Shown here: piece after piece, positions 1-10,344 of the stretch | Layout: every line of letters begins with the position of its first letter | How positions within the stretch are numbered: position 1 is the first letter of the stretch | Assembly (NCBI GenBank): GCA_002392655.1 | Contig: DGHK01000018.1 | Coordinates: forward strand, 13,398-55,386 | Direction of reading: 5' to 3' | Source: Lachnospiraceae bacterium UBA3850 | GTDB taxonomy: Bacteria > Bacillota > Clostridia > Lachnospirales > Lachnospiraceae | DNA length: 41,989 nt | Made by a program: the position numbers and the translations under genes | Notes under the pieces: generated by a model | Databases searched by the model: none | What the model was told of the DNA's origin: nothing | The model's input: only the letters and a program-made list of their open reading frames with translations

Positions 1-1178
1 CCATATCCACCACCCATAGAATATGTTGATGTATTATTCGGGTTTTCATCCACATGGAGAAATATCCCTGAAAAAACGACTCCGAGAATCATAACCAGAC
101 TCTGCCATTTATTATTTAACGACGAAAAGATATAAGAACCACCGATTCCAAGTCTTCCGCCCACTGACATCATAGTAATAATCAGCAGGAGAATCGTTAT
201 TCCATAATAAATAATCGGCCTGTAAAATCTGCTGTATATCTTTGTTCCCTCGTTATTCATCCTGAAATTTTTAGACTGTGCCACCAAAGTCATAGGACTT
301 AATATAAATGAAATAATAAGAGCTACCGATTCAAAGCTACTGAATAAGTAACCAATTGCTCCACCTAAAACAATTATTAACAGCAGGAAAATTGTGGCCA
401 TTGCTGTAACACTTCCTATAGCAAGAATCGTTGAGCCTCTGCTCATAAGCTCCTTATTGTAAGACAGCAGACCAACTGACAGCATGACCATTCCGACAAG
501 CATACATATCTGAGCAAGTATAAGAACCCATATAAGCAGTCCATAGCCTCCCGAAACGGTAGCTGCCTGGGTCAGGGTACTAAAATCTATAAAGAAATAT
601 ATAATACCTATAAGACCTACTATTCCCCAGCATATACCTGCTAAAATGCCAAATGTATTTTGTCTGTTCATAAATCTCTGTTCATAGGTATCTCCAGATC
701 CGCTATATGATCCACCGTTTCCATATCCCATATTCGGACCGGCACCACCGCCAGCTCCTTCGATTCCTCTGGCTGCATATCCATACATACCCGCTGATCC
801 GTTATTTAGCGGTATCTCACCTGGAAGCAGCTGCCTGCCGGAGCTAATTTCCACTTCAACCTCAATGATGGTAGAATCCGGATACTGCTTCGAATCAAGA
901 ATAAGTCTCATTCCGTTTGAGAGCCAGGTTGAGTGAATCTTCTCTCCATCCACAGATGAACCGGCTTCACTATCCATATCCTGATAAGCCCACATATGAT
1001 CCTGCTTGAAAAAGCAGCCATGATGTTCGGAAACCTTCGGATTATCAACCTTAATCTGACAGTCATCTGCCGTACCTATAACCAGAACCTCCAGTCCCAG
1101 TCCATCTCTTAATGCATCCAGAGAAAACTTCTTATCACCATTAACATCCCTGATTTTAATTATAGCTCTGTCGTCCAA
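1..1178 (-). CDS. FHA-domain polytopic membrane protein (3' end outside window)
   Basis: The reading frame is open from a TTG at 1178 to the window edge, so the C-terminus is missing. A GGGGG ribosome site lies about 8 nt upstream of the TTG, and no ATG exists nearby in frame. Residues 1 to about 110 resemble a forkhead-associated (FHA) phosphothreonine-binding domain, with VIG near residue 33 and the S-x-H-H signature (SEHHG, residues 50-54), followed by a GSSVDG-type turn. A Gly/Tyr/Asn-rich linker follows, then about six hydrophobic segments. FHA domains read Ser/Thr-kinase phosphorylation, so this is probably a membrane protein controlled by phospho-signalling. Its exact role is unknown. 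The domain call is from motif and layout only. Confidence 0.7.
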   Translation of the reverse strand, partial: MDDRAIIKIRDVNGDKKFSLDALRDGLGLEVLVIGTADDCQIKVDNPKVSEHHGCFFKQDHMWAYQDMDSEAGSSVDGEKIHSTWLSNGMRLILDSKQYPDSTIIEVEVEISSGRQLLPGEIPLNNGSAGMYGYAARGIEGAGGGAGPNMGYGNGGSYSGSGDTYEQRFMNRQNTFGILAGICWGIVGLIGIIYFFIDFSTLTQAATVSGGYGLLIWVLILAQICMLVGMVMLSVGLLSYNKELMSRGSTILAIGSVTAMATIFLLLIIVLGGAIGYLFSSFESVALIISFILSPMTLVAQSKNFRMNNEGTKIYSRFYRPIIYYGITILLLIITMMSVGGRLGIGGSYIFSSLNNKWQSLVMILGVVFSGIFLHVDENPNNTSTYSMGGGY

Positions 1179-1249
1179 TTACAAATCCCCCTATGTCTTT
1201 TATTTTTCTTAAAATCTATAACGTAGCTTGGTTTTTGACACTATACGCT

Positions 1250-1278
1250 ATTATACCATTTAATATAAAAACTGTACA
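1250..1278 (-). promoter_or_regulatory. Candidate promoter for the FHA gene, with palindrome
   Basis: On the minus strand a perfect TATAAT (1255-1250) lies 17 nt from a weak -35, TGTACA (1278-1273). The -35 sits inside the perfect 10-bp palindrome ACTGTACAGT at 1271-1280, which could bind a dimeric regulator. The divergent gene's promoter is only 22 nt away. Confidence 0.4.
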
Positions 1279-1299
1279 GTATACAAAGCATCTAAAACC

Positions 1300-1328
1300 T
1301 TGATGGATACTGGGGTTTTTGATACAAT
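1300..1328 (+). promoter_or_regulatory. Promoter of the glycerophosphotransferase-like gene
   Basis: TTGATG (1300-1305), a 17-nt spacer and TACAAT (1323-1328) form a good sigma-A promoter about 25 nt before the coding start. An AAGGAG ribosome site 7 nt before ATG 1355 supports the start. Confidence 0.6.
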
Positions 1329-1354
1329 TATAAGTACTTTTAAGGAGATATAAT

Positions 1355-2956
1355 ATGGATAAAAAAAGCATACTTATAAAGAAAATCAGGTGGGAAAGAG
1401 TTTGGATATACTTCTATCCCGAAAGCTATGATAAAACCACCAACATACACCTCTCTAGTATGTCAGGCGAAAAGCTGTTTGCTCTCAAAGCATGCGAAGA
1501 AGAAAAGGCCTACAGGATAAATATATCCAATCCGGGAAACTGCAAGATGCTCCCTGTTGGAATATATAAGCTGCAGACAGATGACGGATCAGATGTGGAG
1601 ATAGTTGAAAGTCCGAATCCCAAGTTCTATAATCGTCAGTTTCTGTACTTTCACACTGAAAGAGCCTTCAGAGTCCAATTCACGTATAAAAATGGGTTCA
1701 AGCTCAGAGTCACCGACATAAAGCTGAAGCTTGGTTTCCTTAAGTCCATCAAATCGGGTATTCGAAGAACTAAAAATGACAGTGCAAAGAAGATACTGAA
1801 AGCTGTCTATAATATCGAGTACAAGCTCTTTCACAGAAAGAAAGCTGCAGATATTCATAAAATTAAAAAACCAAATATTCTTCTGATGTCTGATCAGAGC
1901 GAGGAAATGGGCACCAATATGATCGCTCTTAAGAAGAAGCTGATAAGCGAAGGCTATAAACCCAAAGAAGCCCTCCGCGCAGTAACCACTAAACATTACA
2001 GTTTTTTCCATTGGATTAAGACTCTCAAGCAGATAGCATCGGCTGATTTTATATTTCTTGATGACCACAGCCAGACAACTGACTGGCTGACAATCAGAGG
2101 CACTATCATAACCCAGCTATGGCATGCAGGCGCAGGCTTTAAATCAACAGGCTATAGCAGATTCGGATTGCCTGCAAGCCCTGCTCCTGATTCAGGGCAT
2201 CGCCAGTACACTTACGGAATCGCTGGCTCTATAAAAATACGTCACTTCTTCTCAGAGGTCTGGGGAATTAATGATGAGCAGGTGCTTCCAACCGGGATGC
2301 CAAGACTGGATGAATTTCTGGATAAGGATTATATGGAGAAAACGAAGGAAAAGCTGCTGACTGAGTACCCCGAATTATGTAAACCATATGTAGATGGGCA
2401 GCCTCGAGAAAAAAAGGGACATATCATTCTGTTTGCTCCAACCTATCGTGGTGAAAACAAAAAAAATGCCTACTACCCTTTTGACAGGCTTGATATGAGG
2501 AGATTATATAGATTATGCAAGGAAACAGATTCTCTCTTTATATTCAAGATGCATCCTTTTGTTACTTATCCTGCTCCGATTCCGAAAAGCTACAGAGACA
2601 GGATTATCGATATGTCAGGCTATTCCAATCTGAATGATCTGTTTTATATCACGGATCTTTTGATTACAGATTACTCCTCTGACATATACGAATTTTCTCT
2701 TATGAAAAAGCCTATGCTGTTTTTTGCATTTGATATTGATGCATACAGTAAGTCCAGAGGCTTCCACAGAGATTACAGAACAAATGTGCCCGGAAAAATT
2801 GTGGAAAGCTTTGATGATATGATTGATGCAATTCTTAATAAAGACTTCGAATATGAGAAGGTCGAAAAGTATATAGAGAACAATTTTGATCATGTGGATA
2901 CACACGCCTGTGAGCGTGTTATTGACTGGATAATAAGAGGAAAGCCGCATCCATAG
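1355..2956 (+). CDS. CDP-glycerol glycerophosphotransferase family protein (TagB/TagF-like)
   Basis: A 533-residue protein. The C-terminal ~370 residues match the Glyphos_transf family, which transfers glycerol-phosphate from CDP-glycerol onto teichoic-acid or capsule chains at the inner membrane face. Visible family motifs are WHAGAGFKSTG (the usual Q/WHG-x-x-K block), LPTGMPRLD, ILFAPTYRG, the HPF motif in FKMHPFV, and the terminal ITDYSSDIYEF block that binds the substrate phosphate. The N-terminal ~150 residues are a separate, poorly conserved region. No membrane segment or signal peptide is seen, as expected for a peripheral enzyme. It is monocistronic, with its own promoter and terminator. 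No tagD-like cytidylyltransferase lies nearby, so the polymer is unknown; glycerol phosphate is inferred from the family, and ribitol phosphate is possible. Confidence 0.85.
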   Translation: MDKKSILIKKIRWERVWIYFYPESYDKTTNIHLSSMSGEKLFALKACEEEKAYRINISNPGNCKMLPVGIYKLQTDDGSDVEIVESPNPKFYNRQFLYFHTERAFRVQFTYKNGFKLRVTDIKLKLGFLKSIKSGIRRTKNDSAKKILKAVYNIEYKLFHRKKAADIHKIKKPNILLMSDQSEEMGTNMIALKKKLISEGYKPKEALRAVTTKHYSFFHWIKTLKQIASADFIFLDDHSQTTDWLTIRGTIITQLWHAGAGFKSTGYSRFGLPASPAPDSGHRQYTYGIAGSIKIRHFFSEVWGINDEQVLPTGMPRLDEFLDKDYMEKTKEKLLTEYPELCKPYVDGQPREKKGHIILFAPTYRGENKKNAYYPFDRLDMRRLYRLCKETDSLFIFKMHPFVTYPAPIPKSYRDRIIDMSGYSNLNDLFYITDLLITDYSSDIYEFSLMKKPMLFFAFDIDAYSKSRGFHRDYRTNVPGKIVESFDDMIDAILNKDFEYEKVEKYIENNFDHVDTHACERVIDWIIRGKPHP

Positions 2957-2968
2957 GAAGCGGCTTTT
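2941..2968. terminator. Bidirectional terminator
   Basis: AAAGCCGC (2941-2948) pairs with GCGGCTTT (2960-2967). There is a T-rich run on the plus side and an A-run preceding the stem on the other side. It overlaps the stop codon of the plus-strand gene and ends 4 nt from the stop codon of the convergent small gene, so both genes probably share it. Confidence 0.75.
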
Positions 2969-2971
2969 CTT

Positions 2972-3202
2972 TTAATAAGTCCTTTTGAAGTTTGCAACAT
3001 CTTCTTTAAAATGAGAAAGCTGATTTTTGTACTCCGTAACATCCTTTTCCTTCAGCTTTCCTGCTGATATTTTTTCATCCAAAAGCTTTTCGAGCTTTTT
3101 TATATTTTCAACTGCATTATCCTTGTAATTGTTGCTGAGGTCAACTCGGATCTGATTGATCACTTCCTCAAGTTCTTTATCCTTTTTATTAAACAGCCCC
3201 AT
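2972..3202 (-). CDS. Small coiled-coil protein of unknown function
   Basis: A 76-residue, strongly charged protein (K/E/D-rich). It begins MGLFNKKDKELEEV, and spaced leucines and isoleucines suggest one or two amphipathic helices forming a coiled coil. There is no signal peptide or membrane segment. The start has a GGAGG site 4 nt upstream. It follows glpK by 25 nt on the same strand with no terminator between, so it is probably the last gene of the EAL-glpK transcript. I do not recognise the family, and no function can be assigned. Confidence 0.65.
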   Translation of the reverse strand: MGLFNKKDKELEEVINQIRVDLSNNYKDNAVENIKKLEKLLDEKISAGKLKEKDVTEYKNQLSHFKEDVANFKRTY

Positions 3203-3227
3203 ACTACCTCCAAGCTAAGTTCAACTC

Positions 3228-4727
<1,500 letters not shown>

Positions 4728-4749
4728 TCATCTTTTATTTATACCTTCT

Positions 4750-6672
4750 CTACTCTTCAACCTTAGAAAAGAACCGTTTCAGTTCTATCATAGGAATCGG
4801 TTTTGAATATTTGTAACCCTGAAGATATGATGCATGCATATTGATACATCTCTTTTCGTCATTTTCATCTTCAACGCCTTCATAAAGAACCGAATAATCC
4901 AGTTCAGAAAACATACCTGCCAGGCTTTCTACCATCTTTTCAGATTTCTTATTCTTTTCACTTGCAAGTACCAGAGATCTGTCAAACTTGATTATATCAA
5001 AAGGAAGCCCCATAATTCTTTCCATATTTGAATAGCCTGTTCCGAAATCATCCAGATAGAACTTTATTCCATCATCCTTAAGTTCTTCTATGATATTCTT
5101 CATAACGATAAAGTCGCTCTCACTCTGAGACTCTGTAATTTCAATTGCTATTTTTTCCTTAGGAATTCCACTGTCATTTATAATCTTCCTTATATCTTCA
5201 GTGAACTGATCATCACGCATCTCAAGAACAGAAACATTTATTGATATTCTCGTCACTTCATAATTTTTTTCAAGCAGGTATTTGATCTCATCACATGTCT
5301 TCTGTAAAATTATCTGGGTAAGTACATGTATATATCCGTTTTCTTCAGCAAGTCCGATAAATCTATCCGGATACAGCATCCCAATCTCCGGGAGCTTGAG
5401 TCTCATAAGAGCCTCTGCCGTATCATACTTGCCTGTTTTGATATTATATACAGGCTGACAATATGTAAGAATTCTCGGATCTCTCAGATCCTTCTTTCTG
5501 GATATGTCCTCAAGCTCCTTAAGAACCTGCTCATATTTATTGAATCTCTCAACATCCTCATATTCAATCATATGAACAGTATTCATCTCCATATGATCAT
5601 GAATTACTTTTATAAGGCTGATATATTCATTCCTTCTGCTGATTTCTTCAAAAGACTCGCCCATTACTATCTTGAAATCATACTTAAAGCTTTCATACTC
5701 TATATAGAATGCGTTGATTATCTTGTTCAGTCTGTTTTCATAATCAGGATTATGATACTTGTCAGCAACAAGAATTACATGTCCATTGCTTACCTGGAAA
5801 AGTACGGCCTGTTTGAAATGCTCACTAGAAAGTAATCTTATCTTTTCCTGAATCTCTTCTGTGAAGCTTGCACCTTCCACATCAAAATCAGGAAGATACA
5901 GGCTCATAATTATAATATCCCTCTTCTTTTCATAGTTATATCTGACCAGATCTTCCATAGCTCTTGAATCAACTGCACCCAGTTCGATATCATATGGATT
6001 GGAATGAACGAGATAGAACATAGCCATTACCGGGAACAAAAATGATACCACTGTATAGGAATTCTGATTACATATGTTCTGCAATATGAGCAGTATAAAT
6101 GCAACCACCATGGTACCGTAGAATCCATACATAACCTGTTTATAGAGTCTCTTTCTATTGGCAACCATCAGGAAAACAATTATCGATATAAATCCCAGAT
6201 ATCCCCACATAAATATATTCATACCGGTTACTACCCGACCACTATTTGTAATCTTAAAGCTTTTTCCGGTAACTGTGGTAATAATATCCGCCACGATAAC
6301 TAACACATAAAGTGAAACAGAAACTGCCATAACAGGAAGCTTCTTAGGCGGTTCAAGATGCTGCAACACAACTATATATACAACATATAAAAGAAGATTT
6401 GAAAACAGAAGTGCATGGTATGCACACCTTAGAATATATACCCATCTGTAATTACCATCTGTTATGCCTGTATACATATCGTGATATAACACATTTACAA
6501 AGGCTGCAGCAAACAGGTATATAATTAGATTCAGAAATATCTTGTAGCTTCTGGTTTTTTTGACATACGAAGTAAACACCAATACTGTTATCAATAAACA
6601 GATGGCTATAACCGTAATATCCCCAACTGGACTATATTTATCAAAATACTGCTGTATTCCGGATTGTTCCAT
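4750..6672 (-). CDS. Membrane EAL-domain cyclic-di-GMP phosphodiesterase
   Basis: A 640-residue protein starting at ATG 6672, which has a GGGGAG site 7 nt upstream. An upstream in-frame ATG at 6708 lies inside a terminator stem and is rejected. The N-terminus has seven hydrophobic segments (about residues 1-220), probably a membrane sensor. The middle (about 225-390) looks like a degenerate GGDEF-sized region without the GGDEF signature. The C-terminal EAL domain keeps its catalytic set: EAL itself (residues 420-422), INVS, EITES, LDDFGTGYSN, IKFDRSL, EGVE and QGYKYSKP. It should hydrolyse c-di-GMP to pGpG at the inner membrane face. It has its own promoter and runs into glpK. The sensed signal is unknown. 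Confidence 0.9.
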   Translation of the reverse strand: MEQSGIQQYFDKYSPVGDITVIAICLLITVLVFTSYVKKTRSYKIFLNLIIYLFAAAFVNVLYHDMYTGITDGNYRWVYILRCAYHALLFSNLLLYVVYIVVLQHLEPPKKLPVMAVSVSLYVLVIVADIITTVTGKSFKITNSGRVVTGMNIFMWGYLGFISIIVFLMVANRKRLYKQVMYGFYGTMVVAFILLILQNICNQNSYTVVSFLFPVMAMFYLVHSNPYDIELGAVDSRAMEDLVRYNYEKKRDIIIMSLYLPDFDVEGASFTEEIQEKIRLLSSEHFKQAVLFQVSNGHVILVADKYHNPDYENRLNKIINAFYIEYESFKYDFKIVMGESFEEISRRNEYISLIKVIHDHMEMNTVHMIEYEDVERFNKYEQVLKELEDISRKKDLRDPRILTYCQPVYNIKTGKYDTAEALMRLKLPEIGMLYPDRFIGLAEENGYIHVLTQIILQKTCDEIKYLLEKNYEVTRISINVSVLEMRDDQFTEDIRKIINDSGIPKEKIAIEITESQSESDFIVMKNIIEELKDDGIKFYLDDFGTGYSNMERIMGLPFDIIKFDRSLVLASEKNKKSEKMVESLAGMFSELDYSVLYEGVEDENDEKRCINMHASYLQGYKYSKPIPMIELKRFFSKVEE

Positions 6673-6699
6673 ATAGTCTCCCCATAATAAATATGTCAA

Positions 6700-6748
6700 A
6701 AAATGCACACAATAAGCTAATTATATTATAGCTTAATGTGTGCATTTT
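6700..6748 (-). terminator. Terminator of the MacB-like ABC operon
   Basis: A nearly perfect 19-bp stem: 6700-6711 pairs with 6737-6748 and 6713-6719 with 6729-6735, with one A/A mismatch and a 9-nt loop. On the minus strand it is followed by a run of six T. It lies 39 nt after the permease stop codon. Confidence 0.8.
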
Positions 6749-6753
6749 CACAA
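6725..6753 (-). promoter_or_regulatory. EAL-gene promoter embedded in the terminator stem
   Basis: On the minus strand TTGTGA (6753-6748), a 17-nt spacer and TATAAT (6730-6725) form a good promoter. Its -10 lies in the loop of the 19-bp inverted repeat, and the -35 is at the edge of one arm. Transcription would start downstream of the -10, so ATG 6672 is the first usable start. Confidence 0.6.
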
Positions 6754-6786
6754 CATTATTCGTATTTTGTAAAGTACTTATTACGC

Positions 6787-9357
6787 TTACTCTACATTTT
6801 TTAATGCTTCATCCATCGGTATCTTCTTTATTCTTCTATAGTCAAATACCATTACTATCAAATAAGCAATAAATACAAAGCCAAACATCTTGATGAGTCC
6901 CGGAACTGAGATAACAAAGTTAAACCAGCCTTCCATTGACATCAGGTATATCTTGAATACCTGATTCATCAAGAAGTATCCAAGAGCTATACCGACTATA
7001 CACGAAATTACTACAACTATTGTAGTCGTCAGCAGATAAAGTGAACTGATCTCTCCGTTTTCATATCCGAGAATCTTAACCATTGATATAGAATTCTCAT
7101 TCTTCTCAATGATTATCTTGGTAAGAAGATATATAAGCACCGCGGAAAGAATGATGCAAAGATACTGGAAGTAGACCATATATCCTCCGATCGAGTGATC
7201 AAGCTGTCTGGATATTTTCAGGACATCATCAATAGTGATAGTTGTTGCAACATACTTATCATCTATTCCCTTTATCTCATCATCTGACATATAACCTGTG
7301 AAGTAATCCGCGTCCTTGTCAAAGCAGCTGCGGTAGTTATCATCCGGCATAAATACTGTAAGTGCACCTGAATAATCATATATTCCCGCCACCCTAAACT
7401 CATATATCGTATTATCATACTTCTCGCCGAGCTTAATTGTATCTCCCTGCTCAACATCATACTTATCGCTGAAGGTCGTGGATATATAAACCTCATTCTC
7501 CTCCAGGCTATGTGGTATATTTACATATTTACTGTCTTTTTCTATTCCATAAACAGATATTGATTCTTTATATTCGCCTTTTTCAAATTCAAGCGAAGTC
7601 ATACAGAAGCTTTCAGCCGAAGAAGTTGTAGTTTTCAGTCTGTTTCCGTCTTCATCCACATTTTCTTTAAGAACCATCTGATTCTTTACGAACATCATAT
7701 CTGCTACATTTTTCTGATACTTGTCCAGCGACTCAGGGAAGCCTACTGCCATCGACATCATTAGCATTACAAATGTAATTCCCAGCATAAGTACTATATA
7801 GTTAGGAATGTTCTGAAGCAGTACTCTGACTCTGAAACGACTCATAAACTTCCAGGAAGGAATTCTCATAGCCTTCTTTCTCTTCTTGATCTTGAGATCA
7901 TGACGCAGGAAGGAAAGTGGTGAAAATCTCATCATTCTTGCTATTACTATCAGATTGACTACAAACATGATAATAACAGGTATGAGCGTTGTTTTTATAA
8001 ATGCCTCAGATGACCAGATGGTCTCATAGGTTGGAAGGCTGTATGAATTATAATACATATTGATAACTATGCTCTTCATACAGGTATATCCGAGGATATT
8101 TCCGATTATAGCTGCTATAAGTGTTACCAGAACCGGCATTGTCATATAGTGAACAACCAGCTCTCCCTTTGTGTAGCCCGAAGCACGCAGGGTTCCGATA
8201 ACCGAAGCCTCTTTTGTGATCGTGTTGCTGATCGTTATGGCAAAGATAAATGAAAGCACTGCTATAAGTATATAAAGCATTATACCTGATATTGTCTTAT
8301 CGCCACCCATATCATTTGTTGCAAAGTGAATTGCTTTGTTAGAATAATTCGGCAGGAAGCCTTCTATCTCAGAATCACTAACTACTGCCTGGGAAATAAG
8401 CGAGCCCATTACATTTTCAGAAAGCGTCTTCTCTTCTTTTTCATCCGCCGGCTTATTCTCATAGGTCCATGCGTAGTTGTAATGAGCTGATTTACTGAGT
8501 CTGTCAAAGCCTTCATCTGTCACTATCGCAACATCAAAATATATGGCATCGAACATCGAGTCAGTTGGCTTCTCATAAAGAGTGCTGTAATTAACGAGCG
8601 CTACAAGAGCCGTAACCTTGTAATCATTTCCTCCTACTTTTATAGTATCTCCGACCTTGATTTTTACATTATCAGCATGCATCCTATCTATGGCTATCTC
8701 ATTTTCATTTGATGGCATCTTACCCTTATGTATGCTGTAAAGATCCACATCATCACGGTCTTTATATATACGGATATTTCCATCCTTCTTGCCGTCAAGG
8801 TCTCTATCCTCAACTGCATCCTTATAGAAGTTTTCGTAAAGCTTTATTTTAACAGGCTTGTAATTTGGATCTTCAAGATCGTACTTTTCAACCGCCTTAT
8901 CGTATTCCTTATCAACTTCCTTCTCTACTTCTTTATGTGCTTCCTCCTTCGCCTCGTCAAGAGCCTTCTGATAATCTTCACTATCAGCAAATACTGCAAA
9001 TGTTCTGTCATCCATAGAAGCCTTAAGGTTTTCATCAACCGCCTTCTTTACTTCCTTATCAGCCTCCGCGTAACCCTTATCGAGATAGTACTGTCTGATG
9101 TCAGCCTTTTCACCCTTTTCAACTGCACTGATCAGCTTCTCATCAGCCTTCTTGTTAAGCTCAAAGCATCCGTCCTCGAGATTGTACTCTTTCTTTTTAT
9201 TCTCTGCTGATGTAAGCATGCTGTTATTTGCAACAAACATACCGGATATAAATCCGATCATCAGTATGAGAAAAAGTGCTATAACTGTATATTTCTGCCA
9301 TTCTCCAAAAAGCTCTCTAGTAACACGTCTTTTAAGAGGACTCTTTATCTTCTTCAT
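6787..9357 (-). CDS. MacB/FtsX-type ABC transporter permease with a long charged ectodomain
   Basis: An 856-residue permease. It has one N-terminal membrane segment, then about 300 extracytoplasmic residues, a three-segment FtsX core near 355-475, a fifth membrane segment near 520, a second ectodomain, and a C-terminal three-segment FtsX core ending in FDYRRIKKIPMDEALKNVE. That duplicated FtsX plan is typical of Gram-positive exporters linked to peptide or antibiotic resistance and lipid or peptide extrusion. The first ectodomain contains a stretch very rich in K, E, D and A (about residues 40-170), probably a helical stalk. It is the partner of the ATPase 18 nt upstream. The substrate is unknown. 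Confidence 0.9.
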   Translation of the reverse strand: MKKIKSPLKRRVTRELFGEWQKYTVIALFLILMIGFISGMFVANNSMLTSAENKKKEYNLEDGCFELNKKADEKLISAVEKGEKADIRQYYLDKGYAEADKEVKKAVDENLKASMDDRTFAVFADSEDYQKALDEAKEEAHKEVEKEVDKEYDKAVEKYDLEDPNYKPVKIKLYENFYKDAVEDRDLDGKKDGNIRIYKDRDDVDLYSIHKGKMPSNENEIAIDRMHADNVKIKVGDTIKVGGNDYKVTALVALVNYSTLYEKPTDSMFDAIYFDVAIVTDEGFDRLSKSAHYNYAWTYENKPADEKEEKTLSENVMGSLISQAVVSDSEIEGFLPNYSNKAIHFATNDMGGDKTISGIMLYILIAVLSFIFAITISNTITKEASVIGTLRASGYTKGELVVHYMTMPVLVTLIAAIIGNILGYTCMKSIVINMYYNSYSLPTYETIWSSEAFIKTTLIPVIIMFVVNLIVIARMMRFSPLSFLRHDLKIKKRKKAMRIPSWKFMSRFRVRVLLQNIPNYIVLMLGITFVMLMMSMAVGFPESLDKYQKNVADMMFVKNQMVLKENVDEDGNRLKTTTSSAESFCMTSLEFEKGEYKESISVYGIEKDSKYVNIPHSLEENEVYISTTFSDKYDVEQGDTIKLGEKYDNTIYEFRVAGIYDYSGALTVFMPDDNYRSCFDKDADYFTGYMSDDEIKGIDDKYVATTITIDDVLKISRQLDHSIGGYMVYFQYLCIILSAVLIYLLTKIIIEKNENSISMVKILGYENGEISSLYLLTTTIVVVISCIVGIALGYFLMNQVFKIYLMSMEGWFNFVISVPGLIKMFGFVFIAYLIVMVFDYRRIKKIPMDEALKNVE

Positions 9358-9375
9358 CTTTCTTCCTCCGAAGGT

Positions 9376-10092
9376 TTACCAGTCAAGTTCCATTGCTGTT
9401 ACTTTGTTATCATTTATGTTGTTATGTCTCACGACACCATCACGAAGCTTTACAACATGATCAGCCATATTCTTAATGGCCTCGTTATGTGTAACCATAA
9501 TTACGGTATTTCCGTACTTCTCATTTACCTCTTCAATAAGTGCAAGTATCTCCTTCGATGTGTTGTAATCAAGAGCACCTGTCGGCTCATCGCAAAGAAG
9601 TATATCAGGATTCTTCACTATCGCTCTTCCGATTGAAACTCTCTGCTGCTGTCCACCCGAGAGCTGATTCGGAAGCTTATATCTGTGATCAAAAAGTCCA
9701 AGTGTTTTAAGAAGATCGTCTATATCCAGCGGATTATCAGATAGATATGCTCCAACCTCTATATTCTCCTTAACGTTGAGATTGGGAATCAGGTTGTACA
9801 TCTGGAAAACATACCCCAGATGCTTACGTCTGTACTGAGTAAGTCCCTTCTCTCCCATCTCTTCAAGCTTATCTCCATTAATTGAGATATAACCTGAATC
9901 AGGATTATCAATTCCTCCAATTATGTTCAGGAGGGTTGACTTACCGGAACCGGAAGGTCCGAGCAGTACACAAAACTCACCCTTTGCAACAGTGAAGTTC
10001 ATTCCTCTAAGAACCTCCTGTCTTGTATCTCCTGAACCAAAGCCTTTCTTAAGATCAACTATTTCAAGAAACTTTCTTTCTTCTTCTGACAT
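9376..10092 (-). CDS. ABC transporter ATP-binding protein (MacB/LolD family)
   Basis: A 238-residue ATPase. ATG 10092 is chosen because an AAGGAGGG ribosome site lies 5 nt before it; the in-frame ATG at 10131 lies in the inverted-repeat operator. It contains Walker [10 protein letters not shown]-loop [10 protein letters not shown], signature LSGGQQQR, Walker [13 protein letters not shown] and the H-loop in MVTHNE. The TGALD ending and adjoining FtsX permease place it in the LolD/MacB clade, which powers mechanotransmission rather than ordinary import. It drives the permease 18 nt downstream. The upstream region carries two promoters, a riboswitch and an operator-like repeat. Confidence 0.93.
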   Translation of the reverse strand: MSEEERKFLEIVDLKKGFGSGDTRQEVLRGMNFTVAKGEFCVLLGPSGSGKSTLLNIIGGIDNPDSGYISINGDKLEEMGEKGLTQYRRKHLGYVFQMYNLIPNLNVKENIEVGAYLSDNPLDIDDLLKTLGLFDHRYKLPNQLSGGQQQRVSIGRAIVKNPDILLCDEPTGALDYNTSKEILALIEEVNEKYGNTVIMVTHNEAIKNMADHVVKLRDGVVRHNNINDNKVTAMELDW

Positions 10093-10114
10093 GATGCCCT
10101 CCTTAATTTCTTTT

Positions 10115-10140
10115 AATATATGAACATTCATTCATATATT
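10115..10140. promoter_or_regulatory. Inverted-repeat operator (TetR-like) over the start of the ABC transcript
   Basis: A perfect inverted repeat has 10-bp arms (10115-10124 and 10131-10140) and a 6-nt spacer, with cores TGAA and TTCA. It begins 12 nt downstream of the -10 of the proximal promoter, so bound protein would block transcription. TGAA-N6-TTCA repeats in front of MacB-type genes are often TetR-family targets, but no TetR gene is in this window. The assignment of the binding protein is inferred. Confidence 0.6.
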
Positions 10141-10151
10141 CACATTTACAT

Positions 10152-10180
10152 ACTATATACTCGGTTTAGGAATTTGTCAA
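10152..10180 (-). promoter_or_regulatory. Proximal promoter of the MacB-like ABC operon
   Basis: A consensus -35 TTGACA (10180-10175), exactly 17 nt and TATAGT (10157-10152). It starts just after the terminator T-run of the riboswitch, so it can transcribe the ABC genes independently of the riboswitch. Confidence 0.8.
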
Positions 10181-10183
10181 GCA

Positions 10184-10236
10184 CAAAATAAAAGCGAGCC
10201 CTATTCGCAGCAAAAAAACTGCAAATAAGTCTCGCT
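10184..10236 (-). terminator. Riboswitch expression-platform terminator
   Basis: On the minus strand the 5' arm 10236-10219 (beginning AGCGAG, ending TTTGCAG) pairs with 10210-10193 (CTGC...CTCGCT) across a T-rich loop, followed by TTTATTTT. The 5' arm is also the 3' strand of the riboswitch P1 helix, so the two folds exclude each other. Ligand binding should therefore prevent termination. Confidence 0.75.
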
Positions 10237-10340
10237 GATTACTCATAAACCGAATCGTTGTAAGCTATACTGCTACAACAACTGTGATGACGATCGTATG
10301 AACAGATATGATATCTGCCAGCTACTCCCTCGTTTGTGCA
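10222..10340 (-). promoter_or_regulatory. yybP-ykoY type manganese riboswitch
   Basis: On the minus strand, in order: a GCACAAA segment (5' side of P1), the hallmark GGGAGTAGC (10329-10321), a 7-bp hairpin (10303-10317), CGTCATCACAGT (10292-10281), a second hairpin (10257-10279), and GCGAGAC (10235-10229) running into TTATTTGCAG, the 3' side of P1. GGGAGUAGC and GCGAGAC at the two ends, with two helices between, are the features I know for the yybP-ykoY class, which binds Mn2+ and usually switches on manganese efflux or handling genes. The match was made by eye, not with a covariance model. Confidence 0.7.
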
Positions 10341-10344
10341 TTAA

